A DNA stretch of 64,000 nt, taken from the NCBI GenBank assembly GCA_947496465.1, contig CANMCX010000010.1, forward strand, positions 77,708 through 141,707, in the 5' to 3' direction. The DNA comes from Marinifilum_A sediminis (GTDB taxonomy: Bacteria > Bacteroidota > Bacteroidia > Bacteroidales > Marinifilaceae). The notes beneath the pieces are model-generated. The model searched no databases and was not told where the DNA came from. It saw only the letters and a program-made list of their open reading frames with translations. Shown here piece by piece: positions 18,170-27,793 of this stretch. The position numbers and the translations under genes were made by a program. The first letter of the stretch is position 1, and every line of letters begins with the position of its first letter.

Positions 18170-19507
18170 ATGGCAAAAAGACTTGTTGTTTTAGGTGCAG
18201 GAGAAAGTGGAGTTGGTGCAGCTGTTTTGGCAAAAGCAAAAGGATTCGAAGTATTTGTTTCCGATTTGGGAAAGATTAGTGAGAAATATAGAAATGCACT
18301 AAACAGTTACCAGATTGAGTTTGAAGAGGAACAGCATAGCGAAGATTTGATATTGTCAGCAAGTGAAGTTGTAAAAAGTCCGGGAATTCCTGATACAGCT
18401 CCTTTGATACTAAAATTAAAGGAGAAACAGATTCCTGTAGTATCTGAAATCGAATTTGCAGGAAGATATTCCAATGCAAAAATGATTTGTATTACTGGAA
18501 GCAATGGAAAAACAACCACAACATTGATGTTACATCACATGTTGAAAAAGGCTGGATTAAACGTCGGTTTGGCAGGTAATGTTGGTGAAAGTTTAGCCTG
18601 GCAGGTTGCCGAGAAAAATTACGATCACTATGTGGTTGAATTAAGCAGTTTTCAACTTGATGGAATGTACGAGTTCAAAGCTGATATTGCAATATTATTG
18701 AATATTACGCCTGATCATTTAGATCGGTACGATTATAAAATGGAAAACTATGTAGCTTCTAAATTTCGCATAACACAAAATCTTACAAAAAGGGATGCTT
18801 TTGTGTTTTGTAGCGACGATGAGATCATCAGCAATGAAATGAAGAATCTAAACTCTAAAGCTCAATTGTTTCCTTTTTCAGTAAAAGAAAAACTGAAAAT
18901 AGGAGGCTGGATTGAGGATGAACTTATAAAAATTGATTGTAACGAATACAACTTTTCTATGGATAAAAAGGACTTGTCATTGCCCGGAATACATAATGAA
19001 TATAATTCTTTGGCTTCAGGAATTGCGGGAAGTGTTTTGCGTATCAGAAAGGAAACAATACGCGAAAGTTTGAGCGATTTTCAAGGTGTTGATCATCGAT
19101 TGGAAAAAGTTGTAAAAGTTAGAGGTATTCAGTTTATCAACGATTCAAAAGCTACAAATATCAACTCAACCTGGTATGCTTTGGAAAGTATGGAAGAACC
19201 GGTAGTCTGGATTGTTGGCGGGGTTGATAAAGGTAACGACTATTCTGTCCTTTTTGATTTGGTAGATGAAAAGGTAAAAGGAATTGTTTGTTTGGGAATC
19301 GATAATAAAAAGATTCATGATGCGTTTGATGGCAAGGTAGATATTATTGTTGATGCCGGTTCAATGGAACAGGCAGTGAAGTTATCATACGAAATTGCTA
19401 ACAAAGATGAAATAGTATTGTTATCGCCAGCTTGTGCGAGTTTCGATTTATTTAAATCATACGAAGATCGTGGATTACAATTTAAAGAAGAAGTAAGAAA
19501 TTTGTAA
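18170..19507 (+). CDS. murD: UDP-MurNAc-L-alanine:D-glutamate ligase
   Basis: The protein has 445 residues. The N-terminal Rossmann-like segment VVLGAGESGVGAAVLAKAKG, the ATP loop ICITGSNGKTTTTLMLHHML (near 107), VVELSSFQLDG, LNITPDHLDRYD and NDSKATNINSTWYALES are typical of MurD. It adds D-Glu to UDP-MurNAc-L-Ala. It starts five bases after mraY. Confidence 0.97.
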   Translation: MAKRLVVLGAGESGVGAAVLAKAKGFEVFVSDLGKISEKYRNALNSYQIEFEEEQHSEDLILSASEVVKSPGIPDTAPLILKLKEKQIPVVSEIEFAGRYSNAKMICITGSNGKTTTTLMLHHMLKKAGLNVGLAGNVGESLAWQVAEKNYDHYVVELSSFQLDGMYEFKADIAILLNITPDHLDRYDYKMENYVASKFRITQNLTKRDAFVFCSDDEIISNEMKNLNSKAQLFPFSVKEKLKIGGWIEDELIKIDCNEYNFSMDKKDLSLPGIHNEYNSLASGIAGSVLRIRKETIRESLSDFQGVDHRLEKVVKVRGIQFINDSKATNINSTWYALESMEEPVVWIVGGVDKGNDYSVLFDLVDEKVKGIVCLGIDNKKIHDAFDGKVDIIVDAGSMEQAVKLSYEIANKDEIVLLSPACASFDLFKSYEDRGLQFKEEVRNL

Positions 19508-19519
19508 ATGTTCTGATTA

Positions 19520-20689
19520 ATGGGAAGCTTGTTGAAAAAATTAAGTTTGCGTGGAGATAAAGTAATTTGGATCATCATATTGCTTCTATCCATGATTTCC
19601 TTACTTGTAGTATATAGTTCTACCGGAACTTTAGCTTACAAGGTAAAAGGGGGAAATACTTCCTATTTTTTCATCAAACAATTGTTTCTATTGGGCGGAT
19701 GCTTTTGTATCATGTATGTGGTACATAGAATTCCACATCGATTTTATTCAGGATTTGCGAATATAACACTCATAGTTTCTATTGGCTTATTGATACTCGC
19801 TAAATTAATAGGAACTAACCTAAATGATGCCTCGCGTTGGATTACCATTCCAGGTATTGGCTTTAACTTTCAACCATCGGAATTGGCTAAGCTTGCGCTG
19901 ATATTGCATGTTTCCAGAACTTTATCCAGATATCAGGGAAAGGATGGATGTAAAAATGAAGCATTTCTACATTTGATTATACCTATTGGTGTAGTTTGTG
20001 GTTTAATTTTCCTGGATGACTTCTCTACATCAGTTTTATTGGGAGGTATTTGTTACTTGCTCATGTTTATTGGTAGAGTTGCTAAGAAATATATGTTGGG
20101 AACCGTTGGCGCAGTATTAATTGTTTTAGTGCTTTTAATTGCTGCCGCTCCGTTATTGCCAAGTGTAGGTCGTATTCAAACGGTTCGTTCTCGAATTGAG
20201 AATTTTTTTGGCGATGAAAAGAATGTAAATAACAGTCAGAACTATCAGGTTGAGCAATCGAAAATTGCCGTTGTTTCTGGTGGAATAATTGGAAAAGGTC
20301 CGGGGAATAGTACGCAACGTAATTTTTTACCACACCCTTATTCCGATTTTATATATGCCATTATTTTGGAAGAAATGGGCTGGACAGGAGGATTCAGTAT
20401 ACTGGCATTCTATCTGTTTTTGCTTTATCGGGGAGGATTGATTGTAAGGAAATGCACCAGAACCTTTCCAGCATTTTTAGTGATAGGATTGACTTTGAGT
20501 ATCGTTTTTCAGGCATTAACAAATATGGCAGTATCGGTAAATTTAATTCCTGTAACAGGGCAACCATTGCCATTGGTAAGTATGGGAGGAACCTCATTAA
20601 TTTTTACCAGCGCAGCATTCGGAATGATTTTGAGTGTTAGCAATTGGGCTAACGAAGAAGAAAAGAGATTAAATGAAGCAGAAAATTAA
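19520..20689 (+). CDS. ftsW: SEDS glycosyltransferase FtsW
   Basis: The protein has 389 residues with about ten hydrophobic segments of the SEDS family. Typical motifs are SRWITIPGIGFNFQPSELAKLALILHVSR (near 105-135), GKGPGNSTQRNFLPHPYSDFIYAIILEEMG (near 255-285) and a C-terminal PVTGQPLPLVSMGGTS. FtsW polymerises lipid II at the septum with its cognate PBP. RodA is the close alternative, but position in the dcw cluster favours FtsW. It overlaps murG by 17 bases. Confidence 0.96.
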   Translation: MGSLLKKLSLRGDKVIWIIILLLSMISLLVVYSSTGTLAYKVKGGNTSYFFIKQLFLLGGCFCIMYVVHRIPHRFYSGFANITLIVSIGLLILAKLIGTNLNDASRWITIPGIGFNFQPSELAKLALILHVSRTLSRYQGKDGCKNEAFLHLIIPIGVVCGLIFLDDFSTSVLLGGICYLLMFIGRVAKKYMLGTVGAVLIVLVLLIAAAPLLPSVGRIQTVRSRIENFFGDEKNVNNSQNYQVEQSKIAVVSGGIIGKGPGNSTQRNFLPHPYSDFIYAIILEEMGWTGGFSILAFYLFLLYRGGLIVRKCTRTFPAFLVIGLTLSIVFQALTNMAVSVNLIPVTGQPLPLVSMGGTSLIFTSAAFGMILSVSNWANEEEKRLNEAEN

Positions 20690-21773
20690 AATAATAGTCA
20701 GCGGAGGAGGAACAGGTGGACACATTTATCCAGCCATTTCAATTGCGAATGCTTTAAAACAAAAGCATTCCGATTGTGAGATTCTTTTTGTGGGAGCTGA
20801 AGGTAAAATGGAAATGGAAAAAGTTCCTGCTGCTGGATACGATATTATTGGATTACCAATTCGTGGTTTGCAAAGAAGTTTTACAAAAGAGAATTTGAAA
20901 TTTTTCTCTCGTTTATTAAAAAGTATATGGAAAGCAAAAGCAATAGTAAAGGGTTTTCAACCCGATGCGGTTGTTGGTGTTGGTGGATATGCCAGTGGAC
21001 CATTATTGCGTGTTGCTTCTAAATTGGGTGTTCCAGCATTAATTCAGGAACAGAATTCCTACGCAGGAATCACCAATAAGCTTTTGGCAAAAAAGGCAAA
21101 GAAGATTTGTGTTGCATACGAAGGTATGGAGCGATTTTTTCCAAAAGATAAAATCATCTTAACTGGCAATCCTGTTCGAAAAGATTTGTTGGAAATAGAA
21201 TCAAAAAAAGCTGAAGCTCTTGAATATTTTGGCTTGGATACCAATAAAAAAATCATTTTAATTGTTGGAGGAAGCCTTGGAGCCAGAACTATTAATAATA
21301 GTGTGTTGAAATCATTGGACGCAGTTTCACAATCGGATGTTCAAATTATCTGGCAAACAGGGAAATTCTACATCGAAAAGGTACAAGAAGAGGTAAAGAA
21401 TTGGGATCTTCCTAATTTAAAAGTTTCTGACTTTTTAAGCAGAATGGATTTGGCATATGCTGCCGCAGATCTAGTTATTTCCAGAGCTGGTGCGGGAACC
21501 ATTTCTGAACTTTGTTTGGTTGCAAAACCAAGCATTTTGGTGCCTTCACCTAATGTGTCAGAAGATCACCAAACAAAAAATGCAATGGCTTTGGTAAATA
21601 AGGATGCTGCAGTTATGGTAAAAGATATTGATGCAGTGCAAAAGCTAATACCAGAAGCTTTGTCATTGATCACAAATGAGGAAAAGTTGAATCGCTTATC
21701 GGTAAATTGTAAGGAATTGGCAAAACCGAATGCGGCTGATGATATAGCGGAACAAATTCTTGCAATGATATAG
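20673..21773 (+). CDS. murG: Undecaprenyl-PP-MurNAc-pentapeptide GlcNAc transferase
   Basis: The protein has 366 residues. The N-terminal GGGTGGHIYPAISIANAL loop, GVGGYASGPLLRVASKLGVPALIQEQNSYAG, GGSLGARTINNSV and VISRAGAGTISELCLVAKPSILVPSPNVSEDHQTKNAMAL are diagnostic for MurG (GT28). It makes lipid II on the inner face of the membrane. Its ATG lies inside the end of ftsW, suggesting translational coupling. Confidence 0.97.
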   Translation: MKQKIKIIVSGGGTGGHIYPAISIANALKQKHSDCEILFVGAEGKMEMEKVPAAGYDIIGLPIRGLQRSFTKENLKFFSRLLKSIWKAKAIVKGFQPDAVVGVGGYASGPLLRVASKLGVPALIQEQNSYAGITNKLLAKKAKKICVAYEGMERFFPKDKIILTGNPVRKDLLEIESKKAEALEYFGLDTNKKIILIVGGSLGARTINNSVLKSLDAVSQSDVQIIWQTGKFYIEKVQEEVKNWDLPNLKVSDFLSRMDLAYAAADLVISRAGAGTISELCLVAKPSILVPSPNVSEDHQTKNAMALVNKDAAVMVKDIDAVQKLIPEALSLITNEEKLNRLSVNCKELAKPNAADDIAEQILAMI

Positions 21774-21776
21774 AAT

Positions 21777-23144
21777 ATGCAGATTAAAGATTTTAAAAAT
21801 ATATATTTTGTTGGGATCGGTGGAATCGGAATGAGTGCCATTGCGCGCTATTTTCATTCTATTGGAAAGAATGTGTTTGGGTACGATAGAACTTCTACAA
21901 AACTAACAAGTGAGTTGAAGGAAGAGGGACTTAGAATCACGTTTGAGGATGATTTGGATACCATTCCAACTGAGTTTATGAATAAGGAGAATACTTTGGT
22001 GGTGTTTACTCCTGCTATTCCTAAAGATCATCAGCAGTTATCCTATTTCCGATTGAACAATTTCACTATCATGAAACGTTCTCAGGTTTTAGGATTACTT
22101 TCAGATAATTTAAATGGAGTTGGAATTGCAGGCACACATGGGAAAACTACGGTTTCGACAATTACGGCTCACATTTTTAAAACATCAGCTTTAGGCTGCA
22201 ATGCTTTTTTAGGTGGGATATCTAGAAATTATCAATCGAATCTATTACTTTCAAAGGATAGTCCTTGGGTAATTCTTGAGGCAGACGAATTTGATCGATC
22301 CTTTTTACAGTTACATCCAAAAATAGCTTTGATAACATCAATGGATGCTGATCATTTGGATATTTATGGTGACAAATCGGAATTGGAAAAAAGCTTTTGT
22401 GAATTTGCCAGTCAGATCAAAACAGATGGAATTTTAGTTCATAAAAAAGGATTAACTCTTCCTGCCGAAGGAATCAGTACATATTCCTATTCTTTGCAGG
22501 AAGAGGCTGATTTCTATGCTAAGAATTTGAATTTGCTTGAAGGATTTTATGAATTCGATTTGATTCATCCAGAAGGTGTAATTGAACGATTGCGTTTTTC
22601 TTATCCGGGTAAGATAAATGTGGAGAACGCCATAGCGGCAAGTAGTGTTGCTTTGTTGAGTGGAGTTAATGAGGAGGAATTGAGATTAGCATTGTCTGGA
22701 TTTGAAGGTGTTCGACGAAGATTTGATTATCAAATCAGACAAAAACATATTGTTTTTATTGACGATTATGCTCACCATCCTAAAGAATTAAAGGAGAGCA
22801 TTTCATCAGTTCGCGCTATATATCCTCAGAAGAAAATAACCGGGATTTTTCAACCGCATTTGTACACTCGAACTCGTGATTTTGTTGATGGTTTTGCAAA
22901 AAGTTTGAATTTATTAGATGAGGTTATTTTATTGGATATTTATCCGGCAAGAGAATTGCCAATCGAAGGTGTAAATTCGAATTTAATTTTGGATAAAATT
23001 GAAGTTCCTGCACAATTGTGTGCTAAAGAGGAATTACTAAATATTTTGAAGGATAAAGATCTGGAAGTGCTGTTGACATTAGGTGCTGGTGATATTGACA
23101 AAATGGTTGAACCAATTAAAGAAATGCTGATAGAAAAATATTAA
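21777..23144 (+). CDS. murC: UDP-N-acetylmuramate:L-alanine ligase
   Basis: The protein has 455 residues. It has IYFVGIGGIGMSAIARYF at the N terminus, the ATP loop GIAGTHGKTTVSTITAHIF near 117, EADEFDRSFLQLHP, DADHLDIYG and FIDDYAHHPKELKESI. These are family-typical for MurC, which adds the first L-Ala to UDP-MurNAc. The Mpl ligase is the closest alternative, but cluster position supports MurC. Confidence 0.97.
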   Translation: MQIKDFKNIYFVGIGGIGMSAIARYFHSIGKNVFGYDRTSTKLTSELKEEGLRITFEDDLDTIPTEFMNKENTLVVFTPAIPKDHQQLSYFRLNNFTIMKRSQVLGLLSDNLNGVGIAGTHGKTTVSTITAHIFKTSALGCNAFLGGISRNYQSNLLLSKDSPWVILEADEFDRSFLQLHPKIALITSMDADHLDIYGDKSELEKSFCEFASQIKTDGILVHKKGLTLPAEGISTYSYSLQEEADFYAKNLNLLEGFYEFDLIHPEGVIERLRFSYPGKINVENAIAASSVALLSGVNEEELRLALSGFEGVRRRFDYQIRQKHIVFIDDYAHHPKELKESISSVRAIYPQKKITGIFQPHLYTRTRDFVDGFAKSLNLLDEVILLDIYPARELPIEGVNSNLILDKIEVPAQLCAKEELLNILKDKDLEVLLTLGAGDIDKMVEPIKEMLIEKY

Positions 23145-23145
23145 T

Positions 23146-23877
23146 ATGCTAAGAAAAATTACTGTCATATTGGTTTGGGTATCTTTATTGGGATATTTAA
23201 TTGTAAGTTTCTCTTTCGTAAGCGATAAGAAAGAAGAACTAACTTTTAGTGCCATTAAAGTTAAGGTACAAGACAGTGTGAGAAGTGGTTTTGTTAGCAA
23301 TCGTGATGTTGAAAAAATTGTAAAAAAGAAATATCCTAATTGGGAAGGAAATTCGATATCTTCAGTGAATAAAGAGATTCTGGAAGATATGATTGATGAA
23401 GTTCCTTACGTAAAAAAGTCAGAAGTATACAGTTCTTTATCTGGAAAATTGATTGTTGAAATTCATCAGCGTAAACCAATTGTTCGAATTTTGAAGGGAA
23501 AAGGATACTACATTGATGAAGAAGGTAAGAAAATGCCTTTGTCTACAAAATTTACGTCACGAGTTTTAGTCGTTTCAGGGGCAGTAAATGATATATTGAT
23601 AAAAGAAGAGCTTTTGGAGCTGGTAAAATTTATTACAAATGATGAATTTTGGAAGTCGCAAATAACCCAAGTACATGTAACAAGTGGAAAAGAGTATATT
23701 TTAGTACCACGAGTTGGTGCACATAAAATAGAATTGGGTAGTGTCGAGAATTATCAGAAAAAGTTTCAAAAGCTTTATGCTTTGTACACCAGCGGTTTTT
23801 CAAAAACTGGTTGGAACAAATACAAAAGAATCAGCCTGAAGTATGAAAATCAGGTGGTTTGTACAAAAAAGAATTAG
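23146..23877 (+). CDS. ftsQ: Cell division protein FtsQ (DivIB)
   Basis: The protein has 243 residues with one membrane anchor (ILVWVSLLGYLIVSFSF, ~7-23). A POTRA-like domain follows (NRDVEKIVKKKYPNWEGNSISSVNKEILEDMIDEVPYVKKSEVYSSLSGKLIVEIHQRKPIVRI, ~50-115). The beta domain carries the 'YYIDEEGKKMPLS' segment typical of FtsQ. It bridges FtsL/FtsB and later division proteins. Its end lies one base before the ftsA start codon. Confidence 0.93.
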   Translation: MLRKITVILVWVSLLGYLIVSFSFVSDKKEELTFSAIKVKVQDSVRSGFVSNRDVEKIVKKKYPNWEGNSISSVNKEILEDMIDEVPYVKKSEVYSSLSGKLIVEIHQRKPIVRILKGKGYYIDEEGKKMPLSTKFTSRVLVVSGAVNDILIKEELLELVKFITNDEFWKSQITQVHVTSGKEYILVPRVGAHKIELGSVENYQKKFQKLYALYTSGFSKTGWNKYKRISLKYENQVVCTKKN

Positions 23878-23878
23878 A

Positions 23879-25141
23879 ATGACAGGTAGAAACAACATAA
23901 TCGCTGCTATTGATATTGGTACAACAAAAATTGTTGCCATTATGGGAAAGCTTACTCCAGAAGGGAAGTTAAGAGTTCTTGGAATGGAGAAAACAGGATC
24001 GAAGGGAGTAAAGCGGGGAGTAATTCACAGTATCGAAGACACGATTGAGGCGATAAGTGAAGTTGTTGTGCGTTTGAAAGAAAATTCGAATGAAGATATT
24101 TCCCGAGTGTATGTCGGAATTGCCGGACAGCACATTCGTAGTATTAAACACAGGCAATTTAAATACATTCAGAACGAAATTGAGGAGATCACTAAAGCAG
24201 ATGTTGACGAGATTTTAAATGAAAATTTCCGTCTTCCGATTGAGGTTGGAGAGCAAATTTTACATGTTATTCCTCAGGATTTTGTGGTCGACAAGGAAGC
24301 TGGTATTCGTAACCCTGTTGGGATGGCAGGCAGACGATTGGATGGTAATTTTAATATTATCATTGGGCGTACCGCATCAGCACGCAATATTGAAAAGTGT
24401 GTGAAGGAAGTAGATCTTGAAATTGAAGAATTGGTCTTGGAACCACTTGCATCGTCACTTGCAGTTTTAACCGAAGAAGAGAAGGAAGCTGGAGTTGTTC
24501 TTGTTGATATAGGTGGAGGAACTACTGATATTACGGTCCACTTTGATGGTATACTTCGTCATACAGCAGTTATTCCTTTTGGAGGCGATATTGTTACCCG
24601 GGATATTAAAGAAGGATGTTCTGTGCTGCTGAAACAAGCTGAAGCTTTGAAAATTCAGTTTGGAGAAGCTGTTGCTGATTTGGCTGATGATGATAAAGTT
24701 GTTACCATTCCTAGTGTTGGCGGTTGGGATCCTAAAGAGATTTCTTTTAAAACCTTGGCACAGATTATTCAGTGTCGCATGGAAGAGATTATCGATAGTG
24801 TAAAATTTCAGATTGAAATTACCGGATTGCATGATAAAATTGGAGCTGGTATTGTTTTAACAGGAGGTGGTGCATTGTTGAAAAATCTTGATCAATTAGC
24901 TCGAGAAAGAACTGGTCTGGATGTAAGACTTGGTTTCCCGGGAAGTTCAAGTAAAATTTTACTTGATGAAAATATGGATCAACCGATGTATTCTACATCA
25001 ATTGGTCTGTTATTGAAAGGATTGGAAAAACCAGTTAAAAAGAAAGTAGAACAGGCAGTAGAAAATGATAAACCTAAAAAGAAACGAGGATTGAGAACTA
25101 TTCTTGGTTCATTGTTTGATACCCATGATGTGGATATGTAG
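23879..25141 (+). CDS. ftsA: Cell division protein FtsA
   Basis: The protein has 420 residues from the ATG at 23879 (MTGRNNIIAAIDIGTTKIVAIMG); a longer frame from 23843 overlaps ftsQ and is not favoured. Actin-fold motifs are present: IAAIDIGTTKIVAI (phosphate 1), VVLVDIGGGTTDITVHFDG (phosphate 2, near 206) and GIVLTGGGALLKNL (adenosine, near 325). A basic linker and an amphipathic C-terminal helix (KKKRGLRTILGSLFDTHD) should anchor the protein to the membrane. It links the FtsZ ring to the membrane, and two FtsZ genes follow directly. Confidence 0.97.
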   Translation: MTGRNNIIAAIDIGTTKIVAIMGKLTPEGKLRVLGMEKTGSKGVKRGVIHSIEDTIEAISEVVVRLKENSNEDISRVYVGIAGQHIRSIKHRQFKYIQNEIEEITKADVDEILNENFRLPIEVGEQILHVIPQDFVVDKEAGIRNPVGMAGRRLDGNFNIIIGRTASARNIEKCVKEVDLEIEELVLEPLASSLAVLTEEEKEAGVVLVDIGGGTTDITVHFDGILRHTAVIPFGGDIVTRDIKEGCSVLLKQAEALKIQFGEAVADLADDDKVVTIPSVGGWDPKEISFKTLAQIIQCRMEEIIDSVKFQIEITGLHDKIGAGIVLTGGGALLKNLDQLARERTGLDVRLGFPGSSSKILLDENMDQPMYSTSIGLLLKGLEKPVKKKVEQAVENDKPKKKRGLRTILGSLFDTHDVDM

Positions 25142-25175
25142 AAAAGAGATGTAGTAACCCTAAAACTGTGATATC

Positions 25176-26477
25176 ATGATTGACGAATTATTACCGGTTG
25201 ATTTTGAACCAAAAGAAAAATCCATTATAAAAGTAATTGGTGTTGGTGGAGGCGGAGGAAACGCTGTAAACCACATGTTAAAAGAAGGAATTACGGGGGT
25301 TGATTTTGTAATTTGCAATACTGATGCACAAGCTCTCGAAAATAGCCCGGTGCCAATTAAAGTACAGTTGGGTCGATCTTTAACCGAAGGTCGTGGTGCA
25401 GGTAATAAGCCTGAGCGAGGAAGAGAATCAGCTATCGAAAGTTTAGATGATATCAATAAAGTATTGAGTCAGAAAACCAAGATGGTGTTTGTTACTGCAG
25501 GAATGGGCGGTGGAACTGGAACAGGTGCAGCACCGGTAATTGCCGAGGCAGCGAGAGAACAAGATGTTCTAACTGTGGGTATTGTTACCATTCCTTTTAG
25601 ATTTGAAGGAAAAAAGCGTATTCAGCAAGCTTTGGAAGGAATAGAAAATCTGGAAAAACATGTTGATGCACTTCTAATAATAAATAATGAGAAGCTTCGA
25701 ATGATGTATGGAGACTTGAAATTGTCTGATGCCTTTGCCGAAGCAGATACTGTTTTGTCCGTTGCAGCGAAAAGTATTGCCGAGATTATCACAGTTCCCG
25801 GTTATGTAAACGTCGACTTCGCGGATGTTGAAACAGTCATGAGAAATAGTGGTGTTGCGGTAATGGGTTCTGCATCGGCTACTGGTGAGGATCGTTCGAT
25901 TAGAGCTATTGAAGAGGCTTTAAATTCACCACTTTTAAATAGTAACAACATTGTAGGTGCGCGTAACATTCTTCTTAATATCATATCAGGTAGTGAAGAG
26001 GTTACTATGCAGGAAGTAAGTCAGATTACTGATTACGTTCACGATGTGGTGGGTGATGATGTGAGTGTGATTTGGGGTAATGGTTATAACGAAAAAATGG
26101 GCGAAGAATTAAGCGTTACCATTATTGCTACTGGTTTTTCTGAGAACCCAATTCCTGAATTAATGATTCAGCCTCGCACAAGACCTGAAGAGGAGTCGAA
26201 GTTGGAATTAATCATTGAGAATCCAGCAGCTGAGGAGGAAAAAGCTGCGGCAAAACGCAGAGAAGAAATGCAGCGCAGAGAAGAATTAATGCGCAAAAGA
26301 TCTGAAGAACAAAAAGTTCAGAGTCATACTCAAACACAACAAGTGCAAGAAAAAGTTGCCGAAGCTGAAATTGAGAATGAAGAGATGGAAGAGGAGGATG
26401 ATAATCATGGAAGTATTGATGGTTGGTTTAAAAAGAGCTTCTCGAATATTTTTGATAACAAGGATACTCCTATGTAG
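25176..26477 (+). CDS. ftsZ: Cell division protein FtsZ, first copy
   Basis: The protein has 433 residues. The GTPase domain is complete: IGVGGGGGNAVNHM, FVTAGMGGGTGTGAAPVIAEAA (tubulin signature near 110), TIPFRFEGKKR and the T7 loop GYVNVDFADVETV with its catalytic Asp. The C-terminal linker (~330-405) is rich in Glu, Lys, Arg and Gln. The last residues (SIDGWFKKSFSNIFDNKDTPM) do not show the usual IPAFLR/KR-type FtsA-binding peptide. Instead they look like a short amphipathic segment, somewhat like the FtsA tail encoded just upstream. The next gene, 26 bases on, is a second full ftsZ. Confidence 0.95.
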   Translation: MIDELLPVDFEPKEKSIIKVIGVGGGGGNAVNHMLKEGITGVDFVICNTDAQALENSPVPIKVQLGRSLTEGRGAGNKPERGRESAIESLDDINKVLSQKTKMVFVTAGMGGGTGTGAAPVIAEAAREQDVLTVGIVTIPFRFEGKKRIQQALEGIENLEKHVDALLIINNEKLRMMYGDLKLSDAFAEADTVLSVAAKSIAEIITVPGYVNVDFADVETVMRNSGVAVMGSASATGEDRSIRAIEEALNSPLLNSNNIVGARNILLNIISGSEEVTMQEVSQITDYVHDVVGDDVSVIWGNGYNEKMGEELSVTIIATGFSENPIPELMIQPRTRPEEESKLELIIENPAAEEEKAAAKRREEMQRREELMRKRSEEQKVQSHTQTQQVQEKVAEAEIENEEMEEEDDNHGSIDGWFKKSFSNIFDNKDTPM

Positions 26478-26503
26478 TGGAGTAACGAATTAAGGAATAT
26501 ATA

Positions 26504-27739
26504 ATGACAGAGGATTTAATGGATTTTAGCTTAGCCGAAAATGAATCATCAATTATTAAGGTAATTGGTGTTGGAGGTGGTGGTGGAAATGCTGTAAACT
26601 ATATGTATCAACAGGGTATTAAGGATGTGGATTTTGTAATTTGCAATACCGATGCTCAGGCTTTGGAAAATAGCCAGATACCTGTTAAAATTCAATTGGG
26701 CGAATCGCTAACCGAAGGTAGAGGAGCTGGTAACAAGCCCGAAAGAGGAGCTCAATCGGCTATTGAAAACCTAGATGATGTAAATGAAGTACTTTCCGAT
26801 AATACCAAAATGGTTTTTATCACAGCAGGAATGGGAGGCGGAACCGGAACTGGAGCTGCTCCTGTTATTGCTAAAGCCGCTAAGGAAGCAGGAATTTTAA
26901 CTGTAGGTATAGTTACCATTCCCTTCCGATTTGAGGGTAGAGTACGATTGAATCAAGCGCTTGAAGGTATCAACAAGCTAAAAGAGAATGTTGATTCTTT
27001 ATTGGTGATCAATAATGAGAAATTAAGTGAGATTTATGGCGATTTAAAGCTGTCAACAGCTTTCTCGAAGGCTGATGATGTTTTGGCAACGGCAGCCAAA
27101 GGAATTGCTGAAATTATAACTTTACATGGATACATAAACGTCGACTTTGAAGATGTTAAGACGGTGATGACCGATAGTGGTGTCGCAGTTATGGGATCGG
27201 CAAGTGCAGAAGGCGAAGACAGAGCTGTAATGGCAATTCGTGAGGCGCTTACTTCTCCGTTATTGAATAGTAACGATGTTAGAGGTGCTCGAAATATTCT
27301 ACTGAATATTAGTTCGGGAGGTGAAGAGGTTACCATGGACGAGGTTGGAGAAATTACCGATTACGTGCAGGAAGCTGTTGGTGATAGTGCTTCAATAATC
27401 TGGGGTACTGGTCAGGATGAGGCTTTAGGAAACAAGGTTTGTGTTACGATTATCGCAACTGGTTTTGAAAATGGTGGAATAACCGAAGAAGTTGAAAAAA
27501 CCAGATCAAATGCATTTCGAGCTACTCGTGGATCTGGAAATTCCGCTCAGCAGACAAAAATGAAGTTGAACGAAGAGCCAGAGCCACTTGAAGAGAAGAA
27601 AATCATTCTAACTGATTTAAAAGAGTCAGAAATTGATGAAATTGAAAGCATACCTGCATACAAGAGGAAGCAAAAGAATTTAAAAGAGAAGCAATATCGT
27701 TCGGGAAATGTAATTAAATTTACATTGGATGACGAATAG
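26504..27739 (+). CDS. ftsZ: Cell division protein FtsZ, second tandem copy
   Basis: The protein has 411 residues and an intact GTPase domain (IGVGGGGGNAVNYM, FITAGMGGGTGTGAAPVIAKAA, T7 loop GYINVDFEDVKTV), which is nearly the same as the first copy over long stretches. The N terminus (MTEDLMDFSLAENESSIIKVIGVGG) is of the form I recall for single-copy Bacteroidota FtsZ. Near the C terminus it keeps a canonical-looking conserved peptide (ESIPAYKRKQKNL) followed by about 20 more residues (ending VIKFTLDDE). This suggests that the second copy is the conventional FtsA-interacting FtsZ and the first is a diverged duplicate. Both copies lie in one likely transcript. Confidence 0.95.
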   Translation: MTEDLMDFSLAENESSIIKVIGVGGGGGNAVNYMYQQGIKDVDFVICNTDAQALENSQIPVKIQLGESLTEGRGAGNKPERGAQSAIENLDDVNEVLSDNTKMVFITAGMGGGTGTGAAPVIAKAAKEAGILTVGIVTIPFRFEGRVRLNQALEGINKLKENVDSLLVINNEKLSEIYGDLKLSTAFSKADDVLATAAKGIAEIITLHGYINVDFEDVKTVMTDSGVAVMGSASAEGEDRAVMAIREALTSPLLNSNDVRGARNILLNISSGGEEVTMDEVGEITDYVQEAVGDSASIIWGTGQDEALGNKVCVTIIATGFENGGITEEVEKTRSNAFRATRGSGNSAQQTKMKLNEEPEPLEEKKIILTDLKESEIDEIESIPAYKRKQKNLKEKQYRSGNVIKFTLDDE

Positions 27740-27793
27740 ATTCAAGCTTGTTGGATGAATTGAAATTGATATTCACTCAAAAAAAATAATAAT

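Noticed and set aside
20452..20640. Small plus-strand frame inside ftsW
   Set aside because: It lies wholly inside a conserved gene in another frame and has no family features; like many other frames here it is a shadow.
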